A stretch of DNA of 64,000 nt from Chitinophagaceae bacterium (GTDB taxonomy: Bacteria > Bacteroidota > Bacteroidia > Chitinophagales > Chitinophagaceae). Shown in pieces: positions 30,166 to 40,108 of the stretch. A program made the position numbers and the translations under genes. The notes below the pieces were generated by a model. That model was given only the letters and a program-made list of their open reading frames with translations, had not been told where the DNA came from and did not search any database. The DNA is taken from the NCBI GenBank assembly GCA_947455215.1, contig CANGNA010000018.1:1-64000 (forward strand), read 5' to 3'. The stretch's first letter is position 1, and each line of letters begins with the position of its first letter.

Positions 30166-32847
30166 CTATTTAAGCGTATCCAAAAACTGTTCCAGTTCGC
30201 TTTCGCTTTTGAAATATACCTCCCTTGGCTTGCTACCTACGGCCGGACCTACAATGTTGGCTGCTTCCAGCTGGTCCATGATGCGGCCGGCGCGGTTATA
30301 GCCGAGGTTGAAACGGCGCTGCAGGTTACTGGTCGATCCGCTTTGCATCTGCACTACAGTACGGGCGCATTCTTCAAACAGTTTATCCCTGTTCTTCAGG
30401 TCTACGTTCTTGGCTCCGCCTTCGTCATCGTCCATTTCCGGTTCCGGCAGCGGGTGGGCTTTAGGATAGCCGCGTTGCTCACCAATGAACTCCACTACAT
30501 GTTCTACCTCCGGCGTATCTACAAAGGCACACTGCAGGCGCAATAGCTCGCTGCCATGCGATATCAGCATGTCGCCACGGCCTACCAGTTGCTCGGCACC
30601 GCCGGTGTCGAGGATGGTGCGGGAATCGACCTTGGCCGACACCTTGAAGGCGATACGGGCAGGGAAGTTGGCCTTGATGGTGCCCGTAATTACGTTTACC
30701 GACGGCCTTTGTGTGGCTATGATGATGTGTATACCCACCGCACGGGCCAACTGTGCCAGGCGGGCAATAGGCAGTTCCACCTCTTTACCTGCGGTCATGA
30801 TCAGGTCGGCAAATTCATCTATCACAAGCACTATGAAAGGCAAGTATTTATGGCCATTCTCGGGGTTCAGCCTGCGGGCTATGAATTTTTCGTTGTATTC
30901 TTTTATGTTCCTGGCACCGGCTTCTTTCAGCAGACCATAGCGGTCATCCATCTCGTCGCACAGGGCGCGCAGGGTGTAGATCACCTTCTTAATATCGGTG
31001 ATGATCGGCTCTTCTTCGTTAGGCAGCTTGGCCAGGAAGTGTTTTTCTATCGTGCGGTATATAGAAAGCTCCACTTTCTTCGGGTCTACCATCACAAATT
31101 TAAGCTGGCTTGGGTGCTTTTTATACAGCAGCGACACCAGTATAGCATTGATACCTACCGACTTACCCTGGCCCGTAGCACCCGCCATCAGCAGGTGGGG
31201 CATGGTGGCAAGGTCTACTATATAGTTCTCGTTATCTATCTTTTTACCCAGTGCTATCGGCAGGCTCATTTTGTTGTTCACAAACTTGTCGCTGCTCAGC
31301 AGCGCCTGCATGCTTACTATCTGTTTGTTAGCATTGGGCACTTCTATACCTATGGTGCCCTTGCCCGGTATAGGGGCTATGATGCGTATGCCAAGCGCTG
31401 CAAGGCTCAGGGCTATATCGTCTTCCAGGTTTTTGATCTTGCTGATGCGCACACCCTTGCCCGGCACCACTTCGTAAAGGGTTACAGTAGGGCCTACGGT
31501 GGCACTTATCTGCTGTATCTCTATGCCGAAACTGCTCAGCGTTTGTACGATCTGGTCTTTATTGCGCTCCAGTTCACCTTTGTCCAGCGCTATGCTTTCA
31601 GCTACGCGTGTCTCCAGCAGGTCCAGGGTAGGGAAGCGGTAGTCGGGCAGGTCCAGCTCGGGGGCGTAGGGCTCGTTGCTGGCTATCGAAATGTGTGCGC
31701 CGTGCTGTATGGTGGGCCTTTCTTCTTCCTGCTGCTTTACTTCAAATGAGAACTGCGGTGCTTCGTGTTCTTCTTCCGGTGCTTCCTCATCATCATAATC
31801 CTCCTCGTAAGCGCCATATGGCTCCTCTTCTATCTCTTGTTCCAGGTGGGCAGGTGGCTGCGGAGCCTCTACCGTATTCTTCCATTCGTTGAACAGCTTT
31901 TCATCTTCCGTCAACTCGTCATCCTCATCCTCCGGGGTAGTCAATATGTGGTGTTCATCAATATGGTCGAGTTTTTTTTCGATCATATCCATTTCCCAGG
32001 CTTTATCCTCGGGCAGATTATCGATCACCAGGGGCACGTGTGCTGCTGCGCCCTTCAGTTTATTGCCGGTAGCCGTGGTGCGTGCCTCTGCGGCCGATGG
32101 GGTTTCTGCTACAGCAGCTAAGGGTTCTGTATCTTCTTCTTCCTGTGCGCCTGCTACTGGTTCTTCAGCGGGTGCATTAAATTCCTGCACTGGCTTTAGT
32201 GCCGCCGCCATTTGCGCTGCCCGCTCCCGCATCTTCCTGATCATGGGGCTGATATCCAGGGCAAAAATGACAAATACAAAGAATAACACTACAGAAAGCA
32301 AGCCCAGGCCGGTACCTGCTACGCCAAACAGCCCGTTGAAATAGCTGATGGAAGCTTTACCCAGTGCTCCGCCCAGGGGAAAAGTAGCATCGGGGAACAA
32401 ATAAGTAAGCACAGGTGCCAGTAGCAGCAGCAGGATAGATACCCATCGGGCGTAGCGCAGTGCGCCGGAAGCACGTTTTTCATAGATCATATTGGCGCCA
32501 ATAGCTGCTATGCCAATACCTATGGTGATAGATGCAATACCTGCCCCGCTGAAAACCAGCAGGTGAGCTACCGCGGCGCCCATACGGCCACCCCAGTTGG
32601 CCACCGGTGTCTGGTCTTTGAACAGGAAGTTGCTCAGAGTAGTATTCGTGAAAAATCTATCCTGGTCGGTGTTCCAACTGTAGTAATAACTGATGATGGA
32701 TACGCATATGAACACGCCCGACAACAGCAAAAACAGGCCAATGCCTAATTTTATCTGTCGTTTTCTGTCCATATGCAGCGGCAGATCCGCCGCCGGCTGT
32801 GGTTCAGGCGCACTATTCGTTCCTTTTTTGCTCTTCGATGCTGCCAT
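30166..32847 (-). CDS. ftsK: DNA translocase FtsK
   Basis: An 893-residue DNA pump that helps separate chromosome termini at division. The N-terminus has four membrane segments (about residues 34-58, 88-120, 127-147 and 180-200). A long acidic, Glu/Pro-rich linker spans roughly residues 215-400 (EEEPYGAYEEDYDDEEAPEE). The motor carries Walker A GATGQGKSVGIN and Walker B IVLVIDEFADLI, with ATQRPSVNVITG. The C-terminal gamma winged-helix reads NLQRRFNLGYNRAGRIMDQL, which in relatives reads polar DNA motifs. All parts are intact. Confidence 0.96.
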   Translation of the reverse strand: MAASKSKKGTNSAPEPQPAADLPLHMDRKRQIKLGIGLFLLLSGVFICVSIISYYYSWNTDQDRFFTNTTLSNFLFKDQTPVANWGGRMGAAVAHLLVFSGAGIASITIGIGIAAIGANMIYEKRASGALRYARWVSILLLLLAPVLTYLFPDATFPLGGALGKASISYFNGLFGVAGTGLGLLSVVLFFVFVIFALDISPMIRKMRERAAQMAAALKPVQEFNAPAEEPVAGAQEEEDTEPLAAVAETPSAAEARTTATGNKLKGAAAHVPLVIDNLPEDKAWEMDMIEKKLDHIDEHHILTTPEDEDDELTEDEKLFNEWKNTVEAPQPPAHLEQEIEEEPYGAYEEDYDDEEAPEEEHEAPQFSFEVKQQEEERPTIQHGAHISIASNEPYAPELDLPDYRFPTLDLLETRVAESIALDKGELERNKDQIVQTLSSFGIEIQQISATVGPTVTLYEVVPGKGVRISKIKNLEDDIALSLAALGIRIIAPIPGKGTIGIEVPNANKQIVSMQALLSSDKFVNNKMSLPIALGKKIDNENYIVDLATMPHLLMAGATGQGKSVGINAILVSLLYKKHPSQLKFVMVDPKKVELSIYRTIEKHFLAKLPNEEEPIITDIKKVIYTLRALCDEMDDRYGLLKEAGARNIKEYNEKFIARRLNPENGHKYLPFIVLVIDEFADLIMTAGKEVELPIARLAQLARAVGIHIIIATQRPSVNVITGTIKANFPARIAFKVSAKVDSRTILDTGGAEQLVGRGDMLISHGSELLRLQCAFVDTPEVEHVVEFIGEQRGYPKAHPLPEPEMDDDEGGAKNVDLKNRDKLFEECARTVVQMQSGSTSNLQRRFNLGYNRAGRIMDQLEAANIVGPAVGSKPREVYFKSESELEQFLDTLK

Positions 32848-33122
32848 GGGTGGCCTTAACTTGATTTAAGTACAATATTAATAAACATTACGGGGAGAAG
32901 GAGGGAGAAGATGCGGTTATTTTATATCAATTTATATGTAGATAATTTGGTATGCAAAAATGGCTAGTGAATCAGTTTATTAACACTTATCCCTATTTTT
33001 AAGTTTTTATTATCAGATATGCTATAAAACGCATATTTTTGGATATAAAAATATTTATGCCCCGGCAAACGCTTATGTGTTTGTGGGGTGTCTATATGTT
33101 ATCAGTTAAAAAAAGTACACTC

Positions 33123-36100
33123 ATGACTTTTAAATTTACGAAGTCCTATCTTTCTGTTAAAGCAGTGTTAGTACTGCTATGCTTGCTGTTGGCAGGAGTA
33201 GCCAACGCGCAGGTTACCGTAACGCGAGGTTTTTCAGCCGCGCAATTGGTTCAGAAACTCGTTGGACCAGGTGTAACAACTTCCGCCGAATCATTGACCT
33301 GCAATAATGTGGCTAATGGAGAATTTCAAGTTGCCGCGAGTAATCTCGGCATAGATTGTGGCGTAGTGCTTTCATCCGGTGCAGTGAGCACGAATATTGA
33401 TACAACCGGCGTTAACATTCTGACCGGTACGGCTAGCACTAATTTTGCATCTACTACTTTTGGCACGGCGGGTGTTGGCGATGCTCAGTTGACAGCCTTG
33501 GCAGGTGAGCCTACTTTTGACGCTTGTGTTTTACAGTTCGATTTCATTCCTTCAGGAGATACGATCAGGTTCAATTATGTATTCGGTTCCGAAGAATACA
33601 CCAACTATACATGCGATATCTATAATGACGTATTCGGCTTCTTGATCACCGGTCCGGGATATGCTACCGCTACAAATATAGCGCTGGTGCCTGGCACAAA
33701 TGTGCCTGTGTGTATCAATAGTGTTAATGGCGGCGCGCCTACCGGTGGTGGTGTTCTTTCTAACTGTACAGCAGTCGGTCCCGGATCGCCCTTTCCTGCT
33801 TATTACGTGAATAATCTGACAGGAACAACAATTACATTCGATGGTTTTACAACCGTGCTCACCGCTAAAGCGCACGTTACACCGTGTCAGACCTATCACC
33901 TGAAGCTAGGGGTTGCCGATGCTGTAGACCATGTGTTAGATTCCGGTGTATTCCTTGAAGCAGGTAGTCTTTCTTCTGTGCCTACAGCCAATCTTACAGC
34001 AGTGGGTATCGGGTCATTGCCTTATGCTATACGCGGCTGCGCTCCCGGTCGTATAGATTTCAGTATTCCTACTGCCAGCTGTACACAAACGATCATCAGG
34101 TATGCCATCTCCGGCACTGCAGTTAATGGCACTGATTACGCAACCATAGCTGACAGCGTGATCATACCCCCATTTGGTACTACGGCCACCGTAAATATCA
34201 CACCGTTGCCACTGCCGCCGTCTACACCTAAAACGGTGATCCTTACCGTTTTGAAGCCTGATCATTGTGATCCTACACTGTTGGTGCCAGATCCTACAGA
34301 GCAGGCTATTCTTACTATTTACGATTCTTTTCACCTGCATATCCTTACTCCTGATACCAGCGTATGCCAGGGTTCGTCTTTCACCATCCGTGTTCAGCCG
34401 GATAGCGTGTTTGGCAGCATCATGAGCTATACCTGGACACCTGCTTCCGGTTTAAGTAGCTCAACGGCGCTCAATCCGGTGTTCTCCGATACATCCACAC
34501 AGACCTACGTTATCTCCGGCAATGTTACAGCCGCTGCCGGTTGCCCGCCTGCGGTTGATGATGTTACTATTACCGTGTTCAAGGCGCTTACTGTCACAGT
34601 GGATTCCCCACTCGTGAAAACTTGTGTGGGTGTGCCTGTACAACTGAATGCGCATGTTACCCCTGTTGGTGTGGCGTATGACTACAGCTGGACGTCTGCT
34701 ACTTACCTTAACAATACAACTATCGCATCGCCAACAGCTACACCAACTGCTGTGGGTAATATTACCTATACCGTGTCGGTAAATCCGTCGGCATTGCCGG
34801 CGTGCCGACTTACCCAGTCGGTTACAGTACATACTCTGGGCGACTTTACCGTAGGGCCTTTAAATTCTATTATTTGTATGGGACAGTCGGTGAACGTGAC
34901 CAATACAGGAAGTAGCGAATTTGCCTATACATGGACGCCAACCTCGGGCGTATTTACCTCAACAAGTGCTGCGCCGGTTATCACTCCGCCTATGCAGGGC
35001 AATTACGTATATACTGTGCATGCTTCCTATGCTAATTGTCCGGGTTATGATCATACCATCAATATTCATGTTGATACCCCGGCAACGGCTATCGTGATTA
35101 CCGATACTATATGCCTGGGGATGACCTACACACAAGACTTTACCGTGCCGGGCACAGCGTACTATCATTACCAGTGGTCATCAACACCCACAACAGTTAT
35201 ATTTGGTAATGATACGGCCAGCAATACTACCATAACGCCTACTGCTGTTGGGCAATATGATATTACTACAAGCATTCAGCCGCTGGCTGCTTGTGCTACA
35301 GTTAACCATATTCACCTGGATGTGTTACCGAATGCTATTTCTGTGCGCCCTACGGATACCACAATATGTGCCGGCCAGGTGGTGCAGGTAATAGGCAGTG
35401 GCGATGCGGCCTTCCACTACCAGTGGTTGCCGACCGTTGGTATAGCTAACTCGCAGCAACTGAATGCGCTTATAGCAACAGATACTACTACATTCTACAC
35501 TGTTGTTGCTTCATTCCATGGCTGTCCTGACATGCCGGCGACGCTCAACCTGCATGTAGATCCTACCCCTGTGGTGTATGTGGGTGGTAACCGCATCATG
35601 TGCCAGTTCGACTCTACACATCTGCATGCTTCAGTGACACCGGCGTGGTTCGCGGGATATAGTTATGCCTGGACACCGGCTGCCAACCTGGATAATACTA
35701 CTACTTCAACCGTAGTATTTACCGGCGGTGCAAGCACCTGGGTATATGCCACAGTAACCACCCCGGCTGGTTGTCAGTCTAAAGACTCAGCTTACATTAC
35801 CGTGAACAGCGGCAATTTTGCGCCGACCCTGCCAGACCTTTCTTTCTGTCCGCACGATACGGCTATCCTTAATGCCGGCGGCGATGCAGGACATACCTAC
35901 CAGTGGTATCCATCGTATTATTTGAGTGACAGTGCAGCCAATTCGCCTGTTATCCGTCCCGAGGCAACACAGGTATATACGGTGGTAGTTACCGATGCCA
36001 ACGGTTGTAAAGACACAGTGTCGTTCAAAGCTACGGTCAACCCGGCTGCCCTTATATCGCTGGATGATTCAGTGACACTGTATCCTGGTGAAAGCTTCCA

Positions 36101-36551
36101 TATAGCGCCAATAACCAATTGCAGCAGCTTTACGTGGTTCCCTTATGCAGGGTTAAGCAATCCGTTCATTTCAGACCCTACCGCAACACCGGATATCAGT
36201 ACGCTTTACCTGGTAACGGCGGTAACAGAACAGGGCTGTAAAACGGTCGACTCTATCAATGTGTTTGTAAGCGAAGAGTCGCTACTGGCGGTGCCTAACG
36301 CGTTTTCACCGGGTACCGGCGTGAATAGCGAATTTAAAATTATATTGCGCGGTATTGCTACTTTAAATTATTTTCGTATTTTCAACCGTTGGGGGAATGT
36401 AGTATTCGAGACCAAAAACATTGCTGAAGGGTGGGATGGTAGCTATAAAGGTGTACCACAGCCATTCGGGGTTTATGTGTACGATATACAAGCTGTTACC
36501 TCTACGGGTAAAGTCATCAACAAATCAGGAAACGTAACAATTATCAGGTAA
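33123..36551 (+). CDS. Giant surface protein: choice-of-anchor L domain, PKD-like repeats and gliding-type C-terminal domain
   Basis: ATG 33123 yields a signal peptide (MTFKFTKSYLSVKAVLVLLC...ANAQ) and 1142 residues; frames upstream to 33039 are not signal-like. Residues about 30-270 form a choice-of-anchor L domain (VFGSEEYTNYTCDIYNDVFG, VFLEAGSLSS). A Calx-beta-like segment follows (ISGTAVNGTDYATIADSV), then a series of PKD/Ig-like units with repeated YxWxP motifs. The end is a gliding-motility-associated C-terminal domain (VPNAFSPG, FRIFNRWGNVVFE, GVYVYDIQ). Family knowledge predicts T9SS export and surface display as an adhesin. PorP/SprF is 20 bases downstream. Confidence 0.9.
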   Translation: MTFKFTKSYLSVKAVLVLLCLLLAGVANAQVTVTRGFSAAQLVQKLVGPGVTTSAESLTCNNVANGEFQVAASNLGIDCGVVLSSGAVSTNIDTTGVNILTGTASTNFASTTFGTAGVGDAQLTALAGEPTFDACVLQFDFIPSGDTIRFNYVFGSEEYTNYTCDIYNDVFGFLITGPGYATATNIALVPGTNVPVCINSVNGGAPTGGGVLSNCTAVGPGSPFPAYYVNNLTGTTITFDGFTTVLTAKAHVTPCQTYHLKLGVADAVDHVLDSGVFLEAGSLSSVPTANLTAVGIGSLPYAIRGCAPGRIDFSIPTASCTQTIIRYAISGTAVNGTDYATIADSVIIPPFGTTATVNITPLPLPPSTPKTVILTVLKPDHCDPTLLVPDPTEQAILTIYDSFHLHILTPDTSVCQGSSFTIRVQPDSVFGSIMSYTWTPASGLSSSTALNPVFSDTSTQTYVISGNVTAAAGCPPAVDDVTITVFKALTVTVDSPLVKTCVGVPVQLNAHVTPVGVAYDYSWTSATYLNNTTIASPTATPTAVGNITYTVSVNPSALPACRLTQSVTVHTLGDFTVGPLNSIICMGQSVNVTNTGSSEFAYTWTPTSGVFTSTSAAPVITPPMQGNYVYTVHASYANCPGYDHTINIHVDTPATAIVITDTICLGMTYTQDFTVPGTAYYHYQWSSTPTTVIFGNDTASNTTITPTAVGQYDITTSIQPLAACATVNHIHLDVLPNAISVRPTDTTICAGQVVQVIGSGDAAFHYQWLPTVGIANSQQLNALIATDTTTFYTVVASFHGCPDMPATLNLHVDPTPVVYVGGNRIMCQFDSTHLHASVTPAWFAGYSYAWTPAANLDNTTTSTVVFTGGASTWVYATVTTPAGCQSKDSAYITVNSGNFAPTLPDLSFCPHDTAILNAGGDAGHTYQWYPSYYLSDSAANSPVIRPEATQVYTVVVTDANGCKDTVSFKATVNPAALISLDDSVTLYPGESFHIAPITNCSSFTWFPYAGLSNPFISDPTATPDISTLYLVTAVTEQGCKTVDSINVFVSEESLLAVPNAFSPGTGVNSEFKIILRGIATLNYFRIFNRWGNVVFETKNIAEGWDGSYKGVPQPFGVYVYDIQAVTSTGKVINKSGNVTIIR

Positions 36552-36571
36552 ATTTGTAAGCAAATTATAAG

Positions 36572-37627
36572 ATGAAAAAAGGAAACATTATCACACGTTT
36601 GGGTTTTGCAGCGCTGATGTTGGCCGCTCCTGCAGCTTTCGCCCAGGATATTCACTTTACTCAGTTCGACATGCAACCACTGGTTGTTAATCCGGCGTTC
36701 ACCGGTATGTTCTTCGGTAAGGTCCGCGCGAATGCTATCTATCGTACGCAGTGGTCAAGTGTTACAGTTCCTTACAAGACATACGGCGCCTCTGTCGATA
36801 TGCCTATCAAGTCTGAAAATGGTGGCTACCTCGCAGGTGGACTCCAGCTGTATAAAGATCAGGCCGGCGACGGTAACCTGTCTAACTTCACAGGGCTTGT
36901 ATCTATTGCTTACCACAAAACATTCGGCGACCACGGCGATGAGTTCTCCGGTTCTGACCTCGCAGTAGGCCTGCAGGGCGGCTGGGCGCAGAAGAGCATC
37001 GACCTGTCTAAGCTGTACTTTGGCGATGAGTTCGTTAATGGCTCTTTCGTTAAAGGCTCTACCCAGGAATACCTGAATGGCATGGGCAACTCTGTGAACT
37101 ATGCACTGGTGAATGCCGGTATCAGTTTCAGCCGCAGCTTCAGCCGTAATTTCAGCATGATACTTGGTGCAGGTGCCAACAACCTGAACCAGCCTAACGA
37201 TGCGATAACACGCAAGAAAAAGAGCGATGTAGGCTTGGCCATGAGGTATACCGGTGAACTGGGCTTTGTATGGAAAGTAGGCGATAAGCTGAGCCTTCGT
37301 CCTGCAGTGTTCGCACAGTCTCAGGCCTCTGCCCTGGAACTGGTGTATGGTAACGAATTCCATTACCTTGTAGGTGATTATTATGCCAGCGAAACTACCT
37401 TCACTCCTGCTATCTTCCTGGGTGGCTGGATGCGCGGTGGCGATGCTACAATGATCACTGCCGGCCTGGAGATCAAGAACATCAGGGTTGGTCTGGCTTA
37501 CGACTACAATACTTCTAAGTTGAACAATGCCTCTAACGGCAACGGTGGCTTTGAGATCGCCCTCAGGTATATAGCGCCTTATGGCGTATACGGTGGCAGG
37601 CGTTCAATACCTTGTCCGCGTTTTTAA
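36572..37627 (+). CDS. PorP/SprF family type IX secretion membrane protein
   Basis: A 351-residue outer-membrane protein with a signal peptide (residues 1-24, ending AAPAAFAQ) and the family opening DIHFTQFDMQPLVVNPAF TG-type motif. Strands with NAIYRTQWSSV and VDMPIKSENGGYLAGG follow, and the end reads FEIALRYIAPYG. PorP/SprF proteins anchor or help secrete specific T9SS substrates carrying gliding-type C-terminal domains. The preceding surface-protein gene is probably its cognate client, only 20 bases upstream. A terminator follows at 37652. Confidence 0.93.
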   Translation: MKKGNIITRLGFAALMLAAPAAFAQDIHFTQFDMQPLVVNPAFTGMFFGKVRANAIYRTQWSSVTVPYKTYGASVDMPIKSENGGYLAGGLQLYKDQAGDGNLSNFTGLVSIAYHKTFGDHGDEFSGSDLAVGLQGGWAQKSIDLSKLYFGDEFVNGSFVKGSTQEYLNGMGNSVNYALVNAGISFSRSFSRNFSMILGAGANNLNQPNDAITRKKKSDVGLAMRYTGELGFVWKVGDKLSLRPAVFAQSQASALELVYGNEFHYLVGDYYASETTFTPAIFLGGWMRGGDATMITAGLEIKNIRVGLAYDYNTSKLNNASNGNGGFEIALRYIAPYGVYGGRRSIPCPRF

Positions 37628-37651
37628 TTGTTACATATTATAAATAAGTTG

Positions 37652-37691
37652 GAAGGGCTAAACTTTTTTTTCGTAAGCCCTTCTTTTTTTT
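37652..37691 (+). terminator. Terminator after the porP/sprF gene
   Basis: GAAGGGCT (37652-37659) pairs with AGCCCTTC (37676-37683), followed by seven or more Ts. It separates the surface protein/PorP unit from the PorE-like gene. Confidence 0.8.
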
Positions 37692-37728
37692 AAAAGCAAT
37701 AATTACTTTTATATCGTTTTCAACGATC

Positions 37729-39981
37729 ATGCACATGAGAAAAAATTGGCTGTTCCTTGCTTTAGCATCTATTCTTGTTACTTCCAAACTTCCTTCCTAT
37801 GCACAGGCAAGAGGTAGCGGTTCCGATCCGACCAAGGTTTGGACCACGGATAAAGAATTAGGGCTGGCATTAGGTTTGTTTTTACAAGGTAGCTATTTCG
37901 ATGCCATTGATTATTACCAGGACCTGCTGTCTCGCGACGAAAGGAACCCATACCTGACGTATATACTTGCTGAATGTTACGCCAACACCCGTGACTATGT
38001 TCCGGCTGCGCACTACTACGTTTCTGCATACTACCTGGATAAAAAAGACTACCCGATGTCTTCTTACTATGCCGGCCTGATGTTCAAACAGCAGGGTGAG
38101 TATAAGCAGGCTATCCAGTGGTTCCAGCAGTTCCTTACTGATAATAAGAAAACGCCGACAACTGACCCGAACAATACTAACTTCAACAGGCAGCCTACGC
38201 AAAAGCAGTATAAAGACTACAAGAAGTTTGCTCAAATGGAGATAGACGGCTGTAACATGGCCATGGTATCTATCAAAAATCCTGAGCCGGTAAACATCAT
38301 CAACTGCGGTCCTAACGTTAACTCTGCTTACACAGAATTATCTCCATACCCACTTGGTGACTCTATGCTGCTGTTCTCTACACTGAACAGGAACAGCCTG
38401 GAAGTTATCGACTCAAGGAAGAAGTACAAGACATCTGAGGGCAAGCGTAATCTGATTCAGGCAGAGCATTTTATGCTGGCTAAGAAACAACCAGGTTATG
38501 TGGATTCTTTCCAGTGGCCTTTACCATTTAACGATGGTGGTTTCAATGGCTTTACTCCTGATGGCGATGGTGCCAGCGTAGGTAATGGCTGCTACAGCCC
38601 AGGTGGTAACAGGTTCTACTTTACAAGGTGCCACGTAGGCGACTCTTTCAAGTTTGTTTGTAAGATATTCGTTTCTACTTTCCAGGAACACCAGTGGGGT
38701 GCACCTCAGCAGATACTTGACGATGGTGGCGATGCTACCAGCTCTAATACTATGCCTTTCGTAGCTAAGGTGGGTAAAAAAGAAGTGGTTTACTTCGCAT
38801 CAAACCGCAAGCTGCAGAGCCGTGGTGGTTACGATATCTGGTATTCTGTAGTTGACCCGCGTAATGGTACGTACCGTCGTCCTCAGAACTGCGGTAAGAC
38901 GATCAACTCTAAAGAAGATGAACTGACTCCTTATTATGACTCAAGGGTAAAGAAGCTTTACTACGCTACCAACGGCCTTAAGTCTATGGGTGGTTTCGAT
39001 ATCTACGTAGCTGATGGTGGTCCTTCACGTTATTCTAACGTACACAACATGGGTTATCCTATCAATACTTCTGCTGATGAGTTCTACTTCATCAAAGATC
39101 CGGTAGGTAAGCCTGATGCGTATGTGGTATCTAACCGTATTGGTACTACTGCGTTGAAGAACCCAACCTGCTGTAACGATATCTGGCGCATTCAGTACGA
39201 GCCTACTCTGGTTATCGTTGGTAAGGTGATAGACAAGAAGACAAACACATTGATGTCACAGAGCGTAGTGAAAATGGTAGACCAGAAGTCTGACATGAAC
39301 ACGTACACTTCTGAAGATGGTAACTTCATCTTCCAGATGTCTCGCAATCATTCTTATGTACTTACTGCAGATAAGCCGGGTTATACCTCTTCTCGTGCAA
39401 CTGTAAGCACGATGTCTGTTAAGCGTTCAGATCCGGATGATACAGTTAATGTTACCATCTATCTCGATAGCATCAAGCAGAGCTTCAGCGTAAGCAACAT
39501 CTACTACGATTACGATCAGGCTACTCTGCGTTCAGAATCAGTTGCTTCTTTGGATACACTGGTACACTTTATGACAGATAATCCATCTCTGGTTGTTGAG
39601 ATCTACTCATATACAGATGGTAAGGGTACACTGGAATACAATATGGCACTGTCTCAGCGTCGTGCACAGTCTGTAATGGACTACATGGAAAAGAACGGTA
39701 TCGAGCGCGCTCGTATGAGTGCTAAGGGTTTCGGTCCTAAAAATCCGGTAGCCAGCGAAACAGCTGCTGATGGTAAGAGCGATAACGCTATGGGCCGCCA
39801 GATGAACCGTCGTACTGAATTCCGTATCATTGGTGATCTGCCTACACGCCGCGTACTGTACAACAGTGCTAACTCAGGTACTATGGATCAGCAGGAAAAG
39901 AACTTGCGTATACCAACAGAGGCTGAAGATGAGCCGGGTACACCAGGTGCCAAACAGCCTGCTACTAAAGACGAAGAATAG
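37729..39981 (+). CDS. PorE-like protein: TPR, WD40/PD40 propeller, CRD fold and OmpA domain
   Basis: A 750-residue protein with a signal peptide (MHMRKNWLFLALASILVTSK...SYAQ). TPR-like helices span about residues 40-160. PD40/WD40-type propeller blades follow, at about 190-490 (RFYFTRCHVGDSFK, VVYFASNRKLQSRGGYDIW, LYYATNGLKSMGGFDIYVA). A carboxypeptidase-regulatory-like fold occupies about 500-585. The OmpA peptidoglycan-binding domain closes it (VVEIYSYTDGKGTLEYNMAL, RMSAKGFG). This order matches PorE of the T9SS, which links the system to peptidoglycan. A Pro/Glu tail ends the protein. Confidence 0.88.
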   Translation: MHMRKNWLFLALASILVTSKLPSYAQARGSGSDPTKVWTTDKELGLALGLFLQGSYFDAIDYYQDLLSRDERNPYLTYILAECYANTRDYVPAAHYYVSAYYLDKKDYPMSSYYAGLMFKQQGEYKQAIQWFQQFLTDNKKTPTTDPNNTNFNRQPTQKQYKDYKKFAQMEIDGCNMAMVSIKNPEPVNIINCGPNVNSAYTELSPYPLGDSMLLFSTLNRNSLEVIDSRKKYKTSEGKRNLIQAEHFMLAKKQPGYVDSFQWPLPFNDGGFNGFTPDGDGASVGNGCYSPGGNRFYFTRCHVGDSFKFVCKIFVSTFQEHQWGAPQQILDDGGDATSSNTMPFVAKVGKKEVVYFASNRKLQSRGGYDIWYSVVDPRNGTYRRPQNCGKTINSKEDELTPYYDSRVKKLYYATNGLKSMGGFDIYVADGGPSRYSNVHNMGYPINTSADEFYFIKDPVGKPDAYVVSNRIGTTALKNPTCCNDIWRIQYEPTLVIVGKVIDKKTNTLMSQSVVKMVDQKSDMNTYTSEDGNFIFQMSRNHSYVLTADKPGYTSSRATVSTMSVKRSDPDDTVNVTIYLDSIKQSFSVSNIYYDYDQATLRSESVASLDTLVHFMTDNPSLVVEIYSYTDGKGTLEYNMALSQRRAQSVMDYMEKNGIERARMSAKGFGPKNPVASETAADGKSDNAMGRQMNRRTEFRIIGDLPTRRVLYNSANSGTMDQQEKNLRIPTEAEDEPGTPGAKQPATKDEE

Positions 39982-40002
39982 TTGAAAACATAAGTGATAT
40001 AT

Positions 40003-40038
40003 AGACAAAGGCCGCTACTTGCGGCCTTTGTCTTTTTG
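40003..40038 (+). terminator. Rho-independent terminator of the PorE-like gene
   Basis: AGACAAAGGCCGC (40003-40015) pairs perfectly with GCGGCCTTTGTCT (40021-40033) over TACTT, followed by TTTT. Confidence 0.9.
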
Positions 40039-40049
40039 TGTATCGCACC

Positions 40050-40106
40050 TTGTTCCTGGAATTTGGTGATTGGATCCTGGAGTTTGGATCCTGGCGCTTG
40101 AACTTT
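40050..40106 (+). repeat. Low-complexity TTGGATCCTGG-type repeat
   Basis: Four imperfect units around TTGG(A)TCCTGGA lie between the terminator and the end of the MocR gene: TTGTTCCTGGAATTTGG, TTGGATCCTGGAGTTTGG and drifting forms. It resembles the word-like repeats at 13022 and 44184 in period, not in sequence. Confidence 0.55.
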
Positions 40107-40108
40107 GA

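Noticed and set aside
30556-31749. A 397-codon plus-strand frame antisense to ftsK
   Set aside because: Its composition is Tyr/His/Arg/Gln-rich without a signal, domain or start context, and it lies wholly within the strongly supported ftsK gene.
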